Positions 9,240-20,717 of a stretch of 64,000 nucleotides of DNA are shown here, piece after piece. Source of the DNA: Streptomyces sp. DH12. GTDB taxonomy: Bacteria > Actinomycetota > Actinomycetes > Streptomycetales > Streptomycetaceae. The stretch spans positions 1-64,000 of the forward strand of contig NZ_JAHWGT010000030.1 of the NCBI RefSeq assembly GCF_020873895.1, in the 5' to 3' direction. Under the pieces are notes generated by a model. The model was not told where the DNA came from. It ran no database searches and was given only the letters and a program-made list of their open reading frames with translations. Each line of letters opens with the position of its first letter. Position 1 is the first letter of the stretch. The translations under genes were made by a program, and so were the position numbers.

Positions 9240-11036
9240 GTGAGAGCCGCGCCGACCATCCTGCACCTGGACATGGACGCGTTCTTCGCCGCGGTCGAGC
9301 AGGCGGCGAAGCCGAGTCTGCGCGGCAAGCCCGTCATCGTGGGCGGTCTCGGCCCGCGCGGGGTCGTCGCCACCGCGTCCTACGAGGCGAGGCCGTTCGG
9401 GGTGCGGTCGGCCATGCCCATGGCGCAGGCCCGGCGCCTCGCACCCAACGCCGCGTACCTCGTGCCCCGCTTCTCCGCGTACCGGACGGTGAGCGGGCAG
9501 GTCATGGAGCTGCTCGGCAGACTGTCGCCCCTGGTGGAGCCGCTGAGCCTGGACGAGGCGTTCGTCGACCTGGAGGCCGGGGGAGCGGCGCACGACGCCG
9601 CGACGGCGCGGGCGGTCGGGGAGCGGCTGCGGGCCGACATCCGCGCCGTGACGGGCGTGACGGGGTCCGTGGGCCTGGCCGGCTCCAAGATGCTCGCCAA
9701 GATCGCCTCGGAGGAGGCCAAGCCGGACGGTCTGGTGCTCATCGAGCCCGGCACGGAGCGCGAGCTGCTGGCCCCGATGGGCGTGCGGACGCTGCCCGGC
9801 GTCGGCCCCGCCACCGGCGAGCACCTGCGGCGGGCCGGTATGACCACCGTGGCGGACCTGGCCGAGGCCGGTGAGGACGAGCTCGTCCGACTCCTCGGCA
9901 AGGCGCACGGGGCGTCCCTGTACGCGATGGCGCTGGGCCACGACGACCGGCCGGTGGTGGCCGAACGCGACGCGAAGTCCGTCTCCGTCGAGGACACCTT
10001 CGACGTCGACCTGCACGACCGGGTGAGGGTGCGCCAGGAGGTCGAGCGGCTCGCCGAGCGGTGCGTGCGCCGACTGCGGGACGCGGGCCGCTCGGGCCGG
10101 ACGGTGGTGCTGAAGGTCCGGCGGTACGACTTCTCGACGCTGACCCGCTCCGAGACGCTGCGCGGGCCGACCGACGACCCCGTCGTGGTGCGCGAGGCCG
10201 CCGCCCGGCTGCTCGACGCCGTGGACACCACCGGCGGGGTCCGGCTGCTGGGGGTCGGGGTCACGGGCCTTGCCGACTACACCCAGGAGGACCTGTTCGC
10301 CCAGGCGGCCGCCGCGGAGGCCCCGGCCGCCGCGGAGGCCCCGGCCGTCGCGCGCCCCCCTGCCGTCGTGGACGCCCCGGCCCTTTCGGGCCCCCCGGCC
10401 GTCGCGGACACCCCGGAAGGCGGCGGGCCCTCCGCCGGGGTGGAAGGCGCGGACGCGGGCGTCCCGGGGCCGCTCGGCGGTACGGCGGCACCACCGGGCG
10501 GTGTCGCGGGGGGCGACGAAACGGCCGCGGGCGGCGGGGCGCCGGCGGACAGGGGCGCGTCGGGCGGGCCGAACCCCGGAGTCGCGGCGTCGGAGGCCGG
10601 AGCGTCCCGGGCCGGGGCGTCCGGGGCCGGAGTGTCCGGGGCCGGAGTGTCGGGCGAGGGTGCCGGGGGCGCCGGGGCGCACGACGAGAGTCCGGCGGCG
10701 GCCGCCGAGCGGCGGTGGTCCGCGGGCGCCGACGTCCACCACGCCGTCCACGGGCCCGGCTGGGTGCAGGGCAGCGGGCTCGGGCGGGTCACCGTGCGGT
10801 TCGAGTCCCCCGGGTCGGCACCGGGCCGGGTGCGCACCTTCCGCACGGACGACCCCCAGCTGGAGCCCTCCGATCCGCTGCCGCTGGTTCCGGGTGGTCA
10901 GCCGCCCGCGCCCGCGGGGCCGCCCGCCCTCCGCTCCGGCGACGGCGATGACGGCGGCGGCGACGGCGGTGGGGGAGAGGGCCTGGGCCTCGGCGAGGGC
11001 GCACGGGAGGGCGCGGGCGGCAGGGCGATGCCGTAG
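9240..11036 (+). CDS. dinB: DNA polymerase IV with long low-complexity insert
   Basis: A Y-family error-prone polymerase of 598 aa, long for DinB (usually 350-480). The catalytic core spans about residues 1-350, with the HLDMDAFFAAVEQ metal motif near the start, the SLDEAFVD motif near 103 and helix-hairpin-helix elements. From about 355 to 485 the sequence is almost entirely Ala, Gly, Pro, Val and Ser and built from near-repeats. A short globular C-terminal piece follows (about 495-550: VHHAVHGPGWVQG, RVRTFR), resembling the small tail domain seen in some actinobacterial helicases and polymerases. The GTG start at 9240 has no clear ribosome site. The 3' end overlaps the convergent PRC-barrel gene by 139 bp. 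Confidence 0.88.
   Translation: MRAAPTILHLDMDAFFAAVEQAAKPSLRGKPVIVGGLGPRGVVATASYEARPFGVRSAMPMAQARRLAPNAAYLVPRFSAYRTVSGQVMELLGRLSPLVEPLSLDEAFVDLEAGGAAHDAATARAVGERLRADIRAVTGVTGSVGLAGSKMLAKIASEEAKPDGLVLIEPGTERELLAPMGVRTLPGVGPATGEHLRRAGMTTVADLAEAGEDELVRLLGKAHGASLYAMALGHDDRPVVAERDAKSVSVEDTFDVDLHDRVRVRQEVERLAERCVRRLRDAGRSGRTVVLKVRRYDFSTLTRSETLRGPTDDPVVVREAAARLLDAVDTTGGVRLLGVGVTGLADYTQEDLFAQAAAAEAPAAAEAPAVARPPAVVDAPALSGPPAVADTPEGGGPSAGVEGADAGVPGPLGGTAAPPGGVAGGDETAAGGGAPADRGASGGPNPGVAASEAGASRAGASGAGVSGAGVSGEGAGGAGAHDESPAAAAERRWSAGADVHHAVHGPGWVQGSGLGRVTVRFESPGSAPGRVRTFRTDDPQLEPSDPLPLVPGGQPPAPAGPPALRSGDGDDGGGDGGGGEGLGLGEGAREGAGGRAMP
10300..10690 (+). repeat. Low-complexity repeat tract inside dinB
   Basis: GC-rich in-frame repetition encoding Ala/Pro/Gly/Val runs. 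Near-identical copies of an 18-bp 'gccgccgcggaggccccg' unit occur at about 10306-10341. Imperfect 15-bp units encoding G-A-G-V-S type peptides occur at about 10600-10670. The tract keeps the reading frame, which indicates repeat expansion within a tolerated linker rather than decay. Confidence 0.7.
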
Positions 11037-11329
11037 TGGCGGTACAGCTGCACCTCCTGCTCCGCGGAGAGGTGCCTCCCCACGCCGAAGTCCGGCGCGT
11101 CCTTGACGAGGGCCCGCTCGTAGGGGACGCGCAGGCCGTCGCCGACGAGGTCGCTGGGCCTCAGGGGGACGAAGGCGTCACGGCCGAAGAGGCCGGTGCG
11201 CACGGCGGCCCACTCGGGCAGGCCCGTCGCGTCGTCGAGGTACACCTCGTCCACGGTTCCGATCTTGCGGCCGTCGCGGTCGAACGCCTTGCGCCCGATC
11301 AGGCTGCGCGGGTCGATGTCGCTCTGCAC
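10898..11329 (-). CDS. PRC-barrel domain protein
   Basis: A 143-aa protein with an N-terminal PRC-barrel (about residues 5-80: SLIGRKAFDRDGRKIGTVDEVYLD). A second conserved segment follows (~85-110), then a Pro/Ser/Arg-rich tail. PRC-barrels occur in RNA-processing and photosynthetic assembly proteins and in many small actinobacterial stress proteins; no specific role can be assigned. The GTG start at 11329 has GGAGG just upstream. The last 139 bp are antisense to the end of dinB, so the low-complexity tail of one gene is the mirror of the other. It faces away from the gcvP leader. Confidence 0.75.
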   Translation of the reverse strand: MQSDIDPRSLIGRKAFDRDGRKIGTVDEVYLDDATGLPEWAAVRTGLFGRDAFVPLRPSDLVGDGLRVPYERALVKDAPDFGVGRHLSAEQEVQLYRHYGIALPPAPSRAPSPRPRPSPPPPSPPPSSPSPERRAGGPAGAGG

Positions 11330-11424
11330 GGTTCCTCCAGCCGGAAACAACGGGGCCGTGAACACCACGAAAGGGCACAACCGTGACCTCGGCCACTCGA
11401 GGGATCGCCCCGGAACGTCGCTGG

Positions 11425-11430
11425 TAGGCT
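11425..11430 (+). promoter_or_regulatory. -10 element for gcvP transcription
   Basis: TAGGCT at 11425-11430 fits the TAnnnT form of Streptomyces -10 boxes and lies just before the riboswitch. No good -35 is visible at 16-19 bp, so this is a weak call. Confidence 0.35.
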
Positions 11431-11446
11431 GGCAATGGCCGCTGAC

Positions 11447-11662
11447 CCCGCGCGGGAGAGTCCTCCGGAGAAACCTTCCGGAGGCGCCGAAGGAGCAAAT
11501 CCTCCCCGGAATCTCTCAGGCCCCTGTACCGCGCGGACGAGGTCACTCTGGAAAGCAGAGCGGGCGTCGGACGGCACCCGCTCTCACCGACGGTGAAAGC
11601 CGTGCCGCCTCCCGTCGGAGTGCGCACGGCGAAGCTCTCAGGTTGAGATGACAGAGGGGGAG
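11447..11662 (+). ncRNA. Tandem glycine riboswitch
   Basis: Two glycine-aptamer modules lie in the gcvP leader. The first (about 11447-11540) contains 'gcgggagag', 'gccgaaggagcaa' and 'ctctcaggc'. The second (about 11541-11662) contains 'actctggaaagcagag', 'ggcgaagctctcagg' and 'gacagaggggga'. These are the conserved cores of the class. The leader lies about 65 nt before the gcvP start and should raise decarboxylase expression when glycine is plentiful. The control mechanism (terminator or ribosome-site access) is not obvious by eye. Confidence 0.9.
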
Positions 11663-11725
11663 GCCGTCCGGGCACCCGCGCCGAGGTGCCCCTCGCAGGT
11701 CGCTACGACCAGGAGGCCCCCGTAC

Positions 11726-14611
<2,886 letters not shown>

Positions 14612-14720
14612 GCACGGACGGCCGAGGGCCGGCGTCTGAGGACGGGCGGTTGAGCCTGGACCGCTCGGGACGCGCGGCTCAGGGCCGGTGACGGGCGGCG
14701 GCTGACGGTACGCGCACGTC

Positions 14721-14762
14721 GGGGCCGGTACGGAGGTGGTCACCCGCCTCCGTACCGGCCCC
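14721..14762. terminator. Bidirectional terminator between gcvP and the DUF5999 gene
   Basis: A perfect 16-bp stem (14721-14736 with 14747-14762) with a 10-nt loop lies between two convergent genes. No U-tract follows, as is usual in Streptomyces. Confidence 0.75.
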
Positions 14763-14799
14763 TCGCCGTCTTCCTCTTCCTCGGCCCGCCCGCGCGGGT

Positions 14800-15006
14800 C
14801 TACGCGGCCGTCGCCACGCGCGCCGTGGTGAGCGGTCGGTGCGGCGCGATGATCTGCCCGTCCGGCAGCAGCTCCCCGGTGTCCTCGAAGAGCAGGACGC
14901 CGTTGCACAGCAGGCTCCACCCCTGCTCCGGGTGGTGCGCCACGACGCGCGCCGCCTCCCGGTCGGCTGAGTCGGCGGTCGGGCAGGCTGGCTGGTGCTG
15001 GCACAT
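14800..15006 (-). CDS. DUF5999 small protein
   Basis: A 68-aa cytosolic protein of a family common in streptomycetes. The N-terminus MCQHQPACP offers Cys and His residues that could bind metal, followed by the conserved HHPEQGWSLLCNGVLLF and DTGELLPDG segments. ATG 15006 gives the usual family length; an in-frame ATG at 15063 would add 19 residues without resemblance to the family. Function unknown. Convergent with gcvP. Confidence 0.75.
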   Translation of the reverse strand: MCQHQPACPTADSADREAARVVAHHPEQGWSLLCNGVLLFEDTGELLPDGQIIAPHRPLTTARVATAA

Positions 15007-15260
15007 GGCTGGGATCTTTCGCTGCGGTGTGGAGTCTGTCTCGCGGCTCGATGCGGTGCTCATGGCCGCCCCCCGTCTTCCGATCGGTCGGTTCCAGTGT
15101 TGCCCCGCGGGGCTGATTCCGCAGGGATTTCACGGCAGCTCTTCCTACTGGTGAAGGACGTATCACCCGCACGGATGGTTCAAGGCGAGCACCCCGTCCG
15201 TTCGGGTGGTTCGCAGTGGCCGGAGTGGACTAGTCCGTACGGGTCAAGGGGTGTACGTGA

Positions 15261-15291
15261 GTGCCCCACGTCCGCGGGGGACGTGGGGCAC
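15261..15291. terminator. Hairpin terminator downstream of the 15.3-15.9 kb gene
   Basis: A perfect 13-bp stem (15261-15273 with 15279-15291) with a 5-nt loop lies 36 bp beyond the stop of the minus-strand gene ending at 15327. The rest of 15007-15326 contains no recognisable gene and should hold the promoter of the DUF5999 gene. Confidence 0.7.
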
Positions 15292-15326
15292 CGGACGGGG
15301 CGGGTGGTGCGGACGACGAGGCCGGG

Positions 15327-15917
15327 TCAGGCGGTCGAGCCGAGCAGCGGCGGCGGGGCGAGCCGTACGGTGAGCCGGGGCAGCAGATCCGCCACGCGGT
15401 GCGGCCGGTGCGCGGCGATCCCGGGGGGCGCGGGAGCCAGCGGGATCAGTACGTCGGCCGGGTCGGGGGCGCCCTCGGCCGGGTCGGCGGCCGTGTCCCC
15501 GTGCAGCCAGAGCGTCAGCATGTACAGCTCGGGCACCGACAGCAGGCGCGGCTGCCAGGGCGACCCGGAGTCCTCGGCCTGGCGCAGGGCCCGTTCCGTC
15601 GAGGCGATGTAGGGGCCCTCGAAGAAGTGCGAGAACGCCCAGCCGTCGGCGGTGCACAGGGTGTCCGCGGCGGCGAGGGGGAGGTCGCCGCCGCGGATCA
15701 GGAACCGCCACCCGGCGAGCCGGGTGCGGGGCGTCCCCGCGGGCCCGGCCGGCGCGGTGACGTCCAGGACGTGGACCGGTAGCGGCGTCTCGGCGGTGAG
15801 CGGGCCCTGCACGGAGCGCAGGGCCGGGGTGCTGGACTCGCGGAGGGCGGGGGAGCCCAGGGCCGCGAGGACGCTGTGCAGGGCAGGCGTGGGCGCCTGG
15901 GAGACGTGGAGCGGCAT
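15327..15917 (-). CDS. Hypothetical protein
   Basis: A 196-aa protein with no recognised domain. The N-terminal third is Ala/Pro/Ser-rich. The central part (about residues 50-150) looks folded, with VHVLDVTAP, GWRFLIRGGD, GWAFSHFFEGPY and PELYMLTLWLHGD, and the C-terminus is again Pro-rich. There is no signal peptide or membrane segment. ATG 15917 is preceded by an AGAGGCG site. The Trp/Phe-rich middle suggests a small globular domain. It is probably conserved in streptomycetes, but this could not be checked. Confidence 0.6.
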   Translation of the reverse strand: MPLHVSQAPTPALHSVLAALGSPALRESSTPALRSVQGPLTAETPLPVHVLDVTAPAGPAGTPRTRLAGWRFLIRGGDLPLAAADTLCTADGWAFSHFFEGPYIASTERALRQAEDSGSPWQPRLLSVPELYMLTLWLHGDTAADPAEGAPDPADVLIPLAPAPPGIAAHRPHRVADLLPRLTVRLAPPPLLGSTA

Positions 15918-16409
15918 GGTGGGTCGCCTCTCAATCAAGAGACAGAGGGGTGGAGCCTGCGTGGGTGCGGGTGCGGACGGCGCTGTCAGCGACGGGGCCG
16001 TGGAGGGCCCACGGCGCCATGCCGGGGCGCCGGGTCTCAGCCTCGTTCGCGGAGTTTATACGACATATGTTCACGCCGTGTTTCCGCTAGCTGTCGCCGA
16101 GAAGTCCGTCAAGGCCGCATCACGTCTCGGATCCGTTGCCTTATCCGGTGAATTATCCGTGCCCCGACGCTGATACCTGCAATGTTGCCCATGCCGGGGA
16201 AGGCCGAATCTCGCCGCCTTATTCCCCCGCGCCAGAAGGGGAGATCTGCTAGCCGAGCCATGCCTCCGGAATGTGCCGGACGCCCGACCCGGCCAGCTTA
16301 GTGGCGAAGGCCTCTCCCCGGGGGCGTTACGGATCGGTCCGGGTGGGCATCATCGTCCGTGACACGAGCGGCGACGCCGCGTGCCGCCCACTCGAGGAGG
16401 GACGCTTCG
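15918..16409. other. Intergenic region between divergent genes
   Basis: These 492 bases hold the divergent promoter region of the hypothetical gene (minus) and the ligase-like gene (plus). The part around 16050-16200 is distinctly less GC-rich than the surroundings. Short open frames exist but none has a good ribosome site or a family resemblance. No clear -35/-10 pair was identified. Confidence 0.4.
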
Positions 16410-17930
16410 ATGGGGGAGAAGGTCGTGGCCGTCGGGTTCGACCTGGCCGACCGGCAGAGGTACCGCAGGAAGCTCGGAACCTGCCTGGAGGCGCTGGAAC
16501 GGCTGCTCGCGGAGAAGCGGTTCGACCGCCCCAGGAATCTCATGGGGCTGGAGATAGAGCTGAATCTCACGGGCGCGGACGGCCTGCCCCGAATGATGAA
16601 CGGACGTGTGCTGGAACGCATCGCCAGCGGTGATTTCCAAACCGAACTCGGATTGTTCAACCTCGAAGTGAACGTCGCCCCCCACCGGCTCTCCGGGCAC
16701 GTTTTCTCCCAGCTGGCCGAGGAACTCCGCACGGGTCTCGGATACGCCCACCGCAAGGCGGAGGAGCTGGGCGCCGGGATCCTGATGATCGGTATTCTGC
16801 CGACGCTCACCCGCGGCGACGTCGACCTCGTCAACATCTCCGACGTCGACCGCTACATGCTGCTGAACGACCAGATGGTCGCCGCACGCGGCGAGGACTT
16901 CGCCCTGGAGATCGACGGCGTCGAGCGGCTCAGCTGCACCGCCGCCTCCATCACGCCGGAAGCCGCGTGCACCTCCGTCCAACTGCACCTCCAGGTCACC
17001 CCGGAACGCTTCGCCGACGTGTGGAACGCGGCACAGGCGGTCGCCGCCGTGCAGATCGCCGTCGGTGCGAACTCCCCCTTCCTCTTCGGCCGCGAGCTGT
17101 GGCGCGAGACCCGCCCACCCCTCTTCCAGCAGGCCACCGACACCCGTCCGCCCGAGTTGCAGGCGCAGGGCGTCCGCCCGCGGACCTGGTTCGGCGAGCG
17201 CTGGGTGGACTCGGCGTACGAGCTGTTCGAGGAGAACCTGCGCTACTTCCCCGCGCTGCTCCCGCTCTGCGACGAGGAGGACCCGCTCCGGGTGCTCGAC
17301 GACGGGGGCGTCCCCTCCCTCCGGGAGCTCGTCCTGCACAACGGCACCGTCTACCGCTGGAACCGCCCCGTGTACGGGGTCGTGGACGGCGTCCCGCACC
17401 TGCGGGTGGAGAACCGGGTGCTGCCCGCGGGGCCCACGGTCGACGACGTGGTCGCCAACGCGGCCTTCTACTACGGCCTGGTCCGCGCCCTCGCCGAGGA
17501 CCCCCGGCCGGTGTGGCGGCGGATGCCCTTCGCCGACGCCGCCGCCAACTTCGACGCCGCCTGCCGCCACGGCATCGACGCCGAGCTGCGCTGGCCGCGT
17601 CCCGGCCGCGGCGGTGTGACCGCCGTGCCCGCGGTGAAGCTCGTCCGGGACGAACTGCTGCCGCTCGCCGCCGCCGGCCTCGACGCCTGGGGCATCGAGC
17701 CCGCCGACCGCGACCGGTGCCTGGGCCTCGTCGAGGAGCGCTGCCGCCGTCGCGTCAACGGCGCGTCCTGGCAGGTGGGGACCTTCCACCGGGCGCAGGA
17801 TGCGGGGCTGGACCGGGAGGCGGCGCTCGCCGCGACCGCCCGCCGGTACCGGGAGCTCGCGATGACCGGCGCGCCGGTCCACACCTGGCCCGCCGGCTTC
17901 CCGGAGCGGTACCCGCGGGGAGCCCGCTGA
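16410..17930 (+). CDS. Glutamate-cysteine ligase family protein (carboxylate-amine ligase fold)
   Basis: A 506-aa cytosolic protein with features of the glutamate-cysteine ligase/carboxylate-amine ligase superfamily. These include an early GLEIELNLTG motif (about residues 46-55, probable metal-binding Glu residues), a FNLEVNVAPH motif (~84-93) and an SVQLHLQV strand (~187-194). Such enzymes join a carboxylate and an amine using ATP. The actual substrates cannot be read from sequence; glutathione is not made by streptomycetes. ATG 16410 follows GAGGAGG at 16394-16400. It is followed by a separate CPBP gene 205 bp away. Confidence 0.75.
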   Translation: MGEKVVAVGFDLADRQRYRRKLGTCLEALERLLAEKRFDRPRNLMGLEIELNLTGADGLPRMMNGRVLERIASGDFQTELGLFNLEVNVAPHRLSGHVFSQLAEELRTGLGYAHRKAEELGAGILMIGILPTLTRGDVDLVNISDVDRYMLLNDQMVAARGEDFALEIDGVERLSCTAASITPEAACTSVQLHLQVTPERFADVWNAAQAVAAVQIAVGANSPFLFGRELWRETRPPLFQQATDTRPPELQAQGVRPRTWFGERWVDSAYELFEENLRYFPALLPLCDEEDPLRVLDDGGVPSLRELVLHNGTVYRWNRPVYGVVDGVPHLRVENRVLPAGPTVDDVVANAAFYYGLVRALAEDPRPVWRRMPFADAAANFDAACRHGIDAELRWPRPGRGGVTAVPAVKLVRDELLPLAAAGLDAWGIEPADRDRCLGLVEERCRRRVNGASWQVGTFHRAQDAGLDREAALAATARRYRELAMTGAPVHTWPAGFPERYPRGAR

Positions 17931-18135
17931 GGGCCCGCCCGGGTCGGTCCGGGTCGCCCGCCGGGGCTCTCGTCACGGGGCGCCTCCCGGGACGCGCCGA
18001 GAACTCCGCCGGGGCGCGTGTCGGAGGCGTACCCGGGTGGGTCCGGGTGCGCCGGGGCGTGTCGGGACCCGTTCGCGCACCGCCCGGGGCCGTCGGGCAA
18101 GCTGGACCGCGCGAGATCCACGACGGGAGGCGCGC

Positions 18136-18945
18136 GTGCGGACAGATGCGGAACGGACGAGCGGGGCGGCCGGCGACCCGCCGACCGGGCTCGGACACGG
18201 AACCCTGCGCTCCGAGACGCTGATCGTGCTCGCGCTCTCCCTCGGCGCCAGCGCGGTCTCCTCCCTGATCAGCTTCGTCGGGTCGCTGACCAGGCCGGGC
18301 GGGCTGAAGGAGCAGGCCGCCACCCTCAACGGCTCGTACGCGCCGGGCCGGCCCTGGCTGGACCTGGCCTGGCAGCTGTTCTCCGTGTCCACGGCGCTGG
18401 TGCCGGTGGTCCTCGTCGCCCACCTGCTGCTGCGCGAGGGCGCCGGGCTGCGGGCGATCGGCTTCGACCGCCGCAGCCCGTGGCCCGACCTGCGGCGCGG
18501 CACGCTCGTCGCCGCCGGCATCGGCAGCGCCGGCCTCGCCTTCTACCTGGTGGCGCGCGGGATCGGCGTCAACCTCACGGTGGTGCCGGAAGCGCTGCCG
18601 GGGGAGTGGTGGAAGTACCCCGTGCTGGTCCTCTCGGCGATCCAGAACTCCGTGGTGGAGGAGGTCATCGTCGTCGGCTACCTGCTGCGCCGGCTCGGGC
18701 AGCTGGGGTGGTCGCCGATGGCGGCACTGGTGGCCAGCTCGGTGCTGCGCGGCTCGTACCACCTGTACCAGGGCATCGGCGGGTTCATCGGGAACCTCGT
18801 CATGGGCGTGGTCTTCGTGCTGCTCTACCGCCGGTGGGGCCGGGTGGGCCCGCTGGTCGTGGCGCACGCGCTGCTCGACATCGTCGCCTTCGTCGGCTAC
18901 GGGCTGCTGGCGGGCGAGGTGGACTGGTTGCCCACGGCGCCGTGA
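18136..18945 (+). CDS. CPBP family intramembrane protein
   Basis: A 269-aa polytopic membrane protein (about seven hydrophobic segments) of the CPBP/Abi family, related to the eukaryotic CAAX prenyl protease Rce1. The conserved glutamates (VVEEVIVVGYL, about residues 175-176), the SYHLYQG histidine (~206) and the terminal HALLD histidine are present. The arginine of the usual EExxxR motif is not in its normal place. GTG 18136 follows GGGAGG at 18125-18130. Function (protease or transport/immunity role) unproven. Confidence 0.75.
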   Translation: MRTDAERTSGAAGDPPTGLGHGTLRSETLIVLALSLGASAVSSLISFVGSLTRPGGLKEQAATLNGSYAPGRPWLDLAWQLFSVSTALVPVVLVAHLLLREGAGLRAIGFDRRSPWPDLRRGTLVAAGIGSAGLAFYLVARGIGVNLTVVPEALPGEWWKYPVLVLSAIQNSVVEEVIVVGYLLRRLGQLGWSPMAALVASSVLRGSYHLYQGIGGFIGNLVMGVVFVLLYRRWGRVGPLVVAHALLDIVAFVGYGLLAGEVDWLPTAP

Positions 18946-18951
18946 GGGCGG

Positions 18952-19761
18952 TCAGGCGCGCAGCTCGCCGTCGATGACCGTCACGGCCCGCCCCGTCAGC
19001 AGGGTACGGTCGCCGCGCAGCGCCGTACGGACGACGCCGGTGCGCGCGCCGCCCTGGAGGCCGGTCAGCTCGTCGCGGCCGAGGCGGGCGGACCAGAACG
19101 GGGCGAGCGCCGTGTGCGCGCTGCCCGTGACGGGATCCTCGTCGATGCCGACGCGCGGGAAGAAGCAGCGCGACACGAAGTCGTGGGCGGCCGCCGGGTC
19201 CGCGGCGCGTGCCGTGGCGATGACGCCCCGCTCGGACAGTTCCGCCAGCGCCGCGAGGTCCGGAGCCAGGGCGCGTACGGCCTGCTCGTCGCGCACCTCC
19301 ACCAGCAGGTCGCCGATGTGGGCGGCCGTGTCGTGCACGGAGACGACCTCGGCGCCGAGCGCCTCGGCGAGGCCGGTCGGCGCCGGGACCGCGGTGAGCG
19401 TCGAGGTGGGGAAGTCCATCGTGATGCCGCCGTCCTCGGCGGCGGTCGTGGTCAGCACGCCGCAGCGCGCGGCGAAGCGCACGGTCCCGGTGGCCCGACC
19501 GGTCGTGTGCAGCACGTGTGCGGTGGCCAGGGTGGCGTGCCCGCACATGTCGACCTCCGTCACCGGGGTGAACCAGCGCAGCGCCCAGTCCGCCTCCCCG
19601 CCCGGCGGCAGGGGGTGGGCGAAGGCGGTCTCGGAGTGGTTGACCTCCGCGGCGACCCGGCGCAGCCAGGAGTCGTCGGGGAACGCGTCGAGGAGCAGGA
19701 CGCCGGCGGGGTTGCCGGAGAAGGGGCGGTCGGCGAAGGCGTCGACGATACGGATGCGCAT
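18952..19761 (-). CDS. PhzF-family isomerase/epimerase
   Basis: A 269-aa protein with the diaminopimelate-epimerase-like fold of PhzF. GNPAGV (about residues 16-21), the catalytic glutamate E44 in NHSETAF, CGHAT near 89 and DEDPVTGSAH near 200 are all present. No phenazine genes are nearby, so the substrate is unknown. ATG 19761 starts the conserved MRIRIVDAF. There is no ribosome site, but a TACGGT hexamer lies 7 nt before it, consistent with a leaderless transcript. Convergent with the CPBP gene, with only 6 bp between stops. Confidence 0.85.
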   Translation of the reverse strand: MRIRIVDAFADRPFSGNPAGVLLLDAFPDDSWLRRVAAEVNHSETAFAHPLPPGGEADWALRWFTPVTEVDMCGHATLATAHVLHTTGRATGTVRFAARCGVLTTTAAEDGGITMDFPTSTLTAVPAPTGLAEALGAEVVSVHDTAAHIGDLLVEVRDEQAVRALAPDLAALAELSERGVIATARAADPAAAHDFVSRCFFPRVGIDEDPVTGSAHTALAPFWSARLGRDELTGLQGGARTGVVRTALRGDRTLLTGRAVTVIDGELRA

Positions 19762-19917
19762 GGCCACGACCGTATGCCGCGCCGGGGACGGCGGGCCAAG
19801 GCCAATCCGCCGCGCCTGGCCCGCAGTCCGTCCGGCCCCGGGCGGACGGAGCCCGTGAGGAGTCCGGCCGGTCTCGGACCGACGGGGGCTGTCGTATGCG
19901 CGGTCCAGACTGGCGCC

Positions 19918-20592
19918 ATGACCGCATCCGATGCCAGGACCGATCTCCACTCCTACCTCCGGTCCGCCCGGGACGCCCTGCTGTGGAAGCTGGACGGGCT
20001 CTCGGAGTACGAGGTCCGCCGCCCGCTCACCCCGACCGGCACCAACCTCCTGGGTCTGGTGAAGCACCTGGCCGGGGTGGAACTCGGCTACCTGGGCGAC
20101 ACGTTCGGACGGCCGTCGGGCGAGCCGTTGCCGTGGCTCGACGAGGGCGCCGGTACCAACGCGGACATGTGGGCCACCGCCGACGAGCCCCGCGAGCAGG
20201 TCCTCGCGCTCTACCGCAGGGCCTGGGCGCACGCCGACGCCACGATCGTCGCGCTCCCGCTGGACACGGTCGGCCGGGTGCCGTGGTGGCCGGCCGACCG
20301 GAACGAGGTGACGCTGCACCACGCCGTGGTACGGGTGATCGCCGACACGAACCGTCACGCGGGCCACGCCGACGTCCTGCGGGAGCTGATGGACGGCGCC
20401 GTGGGGGCGCGGCCGGGCGACACCAGCGTGCCGTCGGCCGACGAGGCTTGGTGGGAGGACTACCGCAACCGGCTGGAGCAGGCCGCTCAGGAGGCCGAGC
20501 GCAGGGCCGGAAGGGCCGCGCGGATCGGCGGGGGCGGGGGTGGAGATGGGAGCGAGGGCGAGGGTGAGCGCGGGCGCGATCGGCGAGAGTGA
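19918..20592 (+). CDS. DinB-fold protein (DUF664)
   Basis: A 224-aa four-helix-bundle protein of the DinB/DUF664 superfamily (unrelated to DNA polymerase IV). Histidines that would form the metal site are visible: H50 in LVKHLAGVE and an HAGHAD pair near 148. Relatives include mycothiol- and bacillithiol-dependent transferases, so a thiol-conjugation role is possible in this mycothiol-making group. The last ~25 residues are a Gly/Glu/Arg-rich tail. The start has no evident ribosome site. Divergent from the PhzF gene. Confidence 0.8.
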   Translation: MTASDARTDLHSYLRSARDALLWKLDGLSEYEVRRPLTPTGTNLLGLVKHLAGVELGYLGDTFGRPSGEPLPWLDEGAGTNADMWATADEPREQVLALYRRAWAHADATIVALPLDTVGRVPWWPADRNEVTLHHAVVRVIADTNRHAGHADVLRELMDGAVGARPGDTSVPSADEAWWEDYRNRLEQAAQEAERRAGRAARIGGGGGGDGSEGEGERGRDRRE

Positions 20593-20640
20593 GGGGAACC
20601 GCACCACACACGTTGACCTGTGACAGCGCCAGACGGGTCG

Positions 20641-20689
20641 TTGCCACTGAAGTCGGGCCAAAGTTGGTTTGTGCCAGCGGAGTCGGGCC
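20641..20689. repeat. Pair of 19-bp direct repeats
   Basis: Two near-identical units, ending in 'gtcgggcc', lie at 20641-20659 and 20671-20689, offset by exactly 30 bp. Multiple short direct repeats near an end are typical of IS21-like elements. No transposase is left beside them, so this may be a solo IS end. Confidence 0.45.
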
Positions 20690-20717
20690 GCTGGGGCTTT
20701 CGTAGACGGGGGATGCG

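Noticed and set aside
10300-10690. Short GC-rich repeats considered as a CRISPR array
   Set aside because: Units are adjacent, imperfect and in frame with dinB, without unique spacers; no cas genes are in the window.
18952-19761. Phenazine biosynthesis gene
   Set aside because: The PhzF fold is clear but no other phenazine gene is nearby; the family contains many unrelated isomerases.
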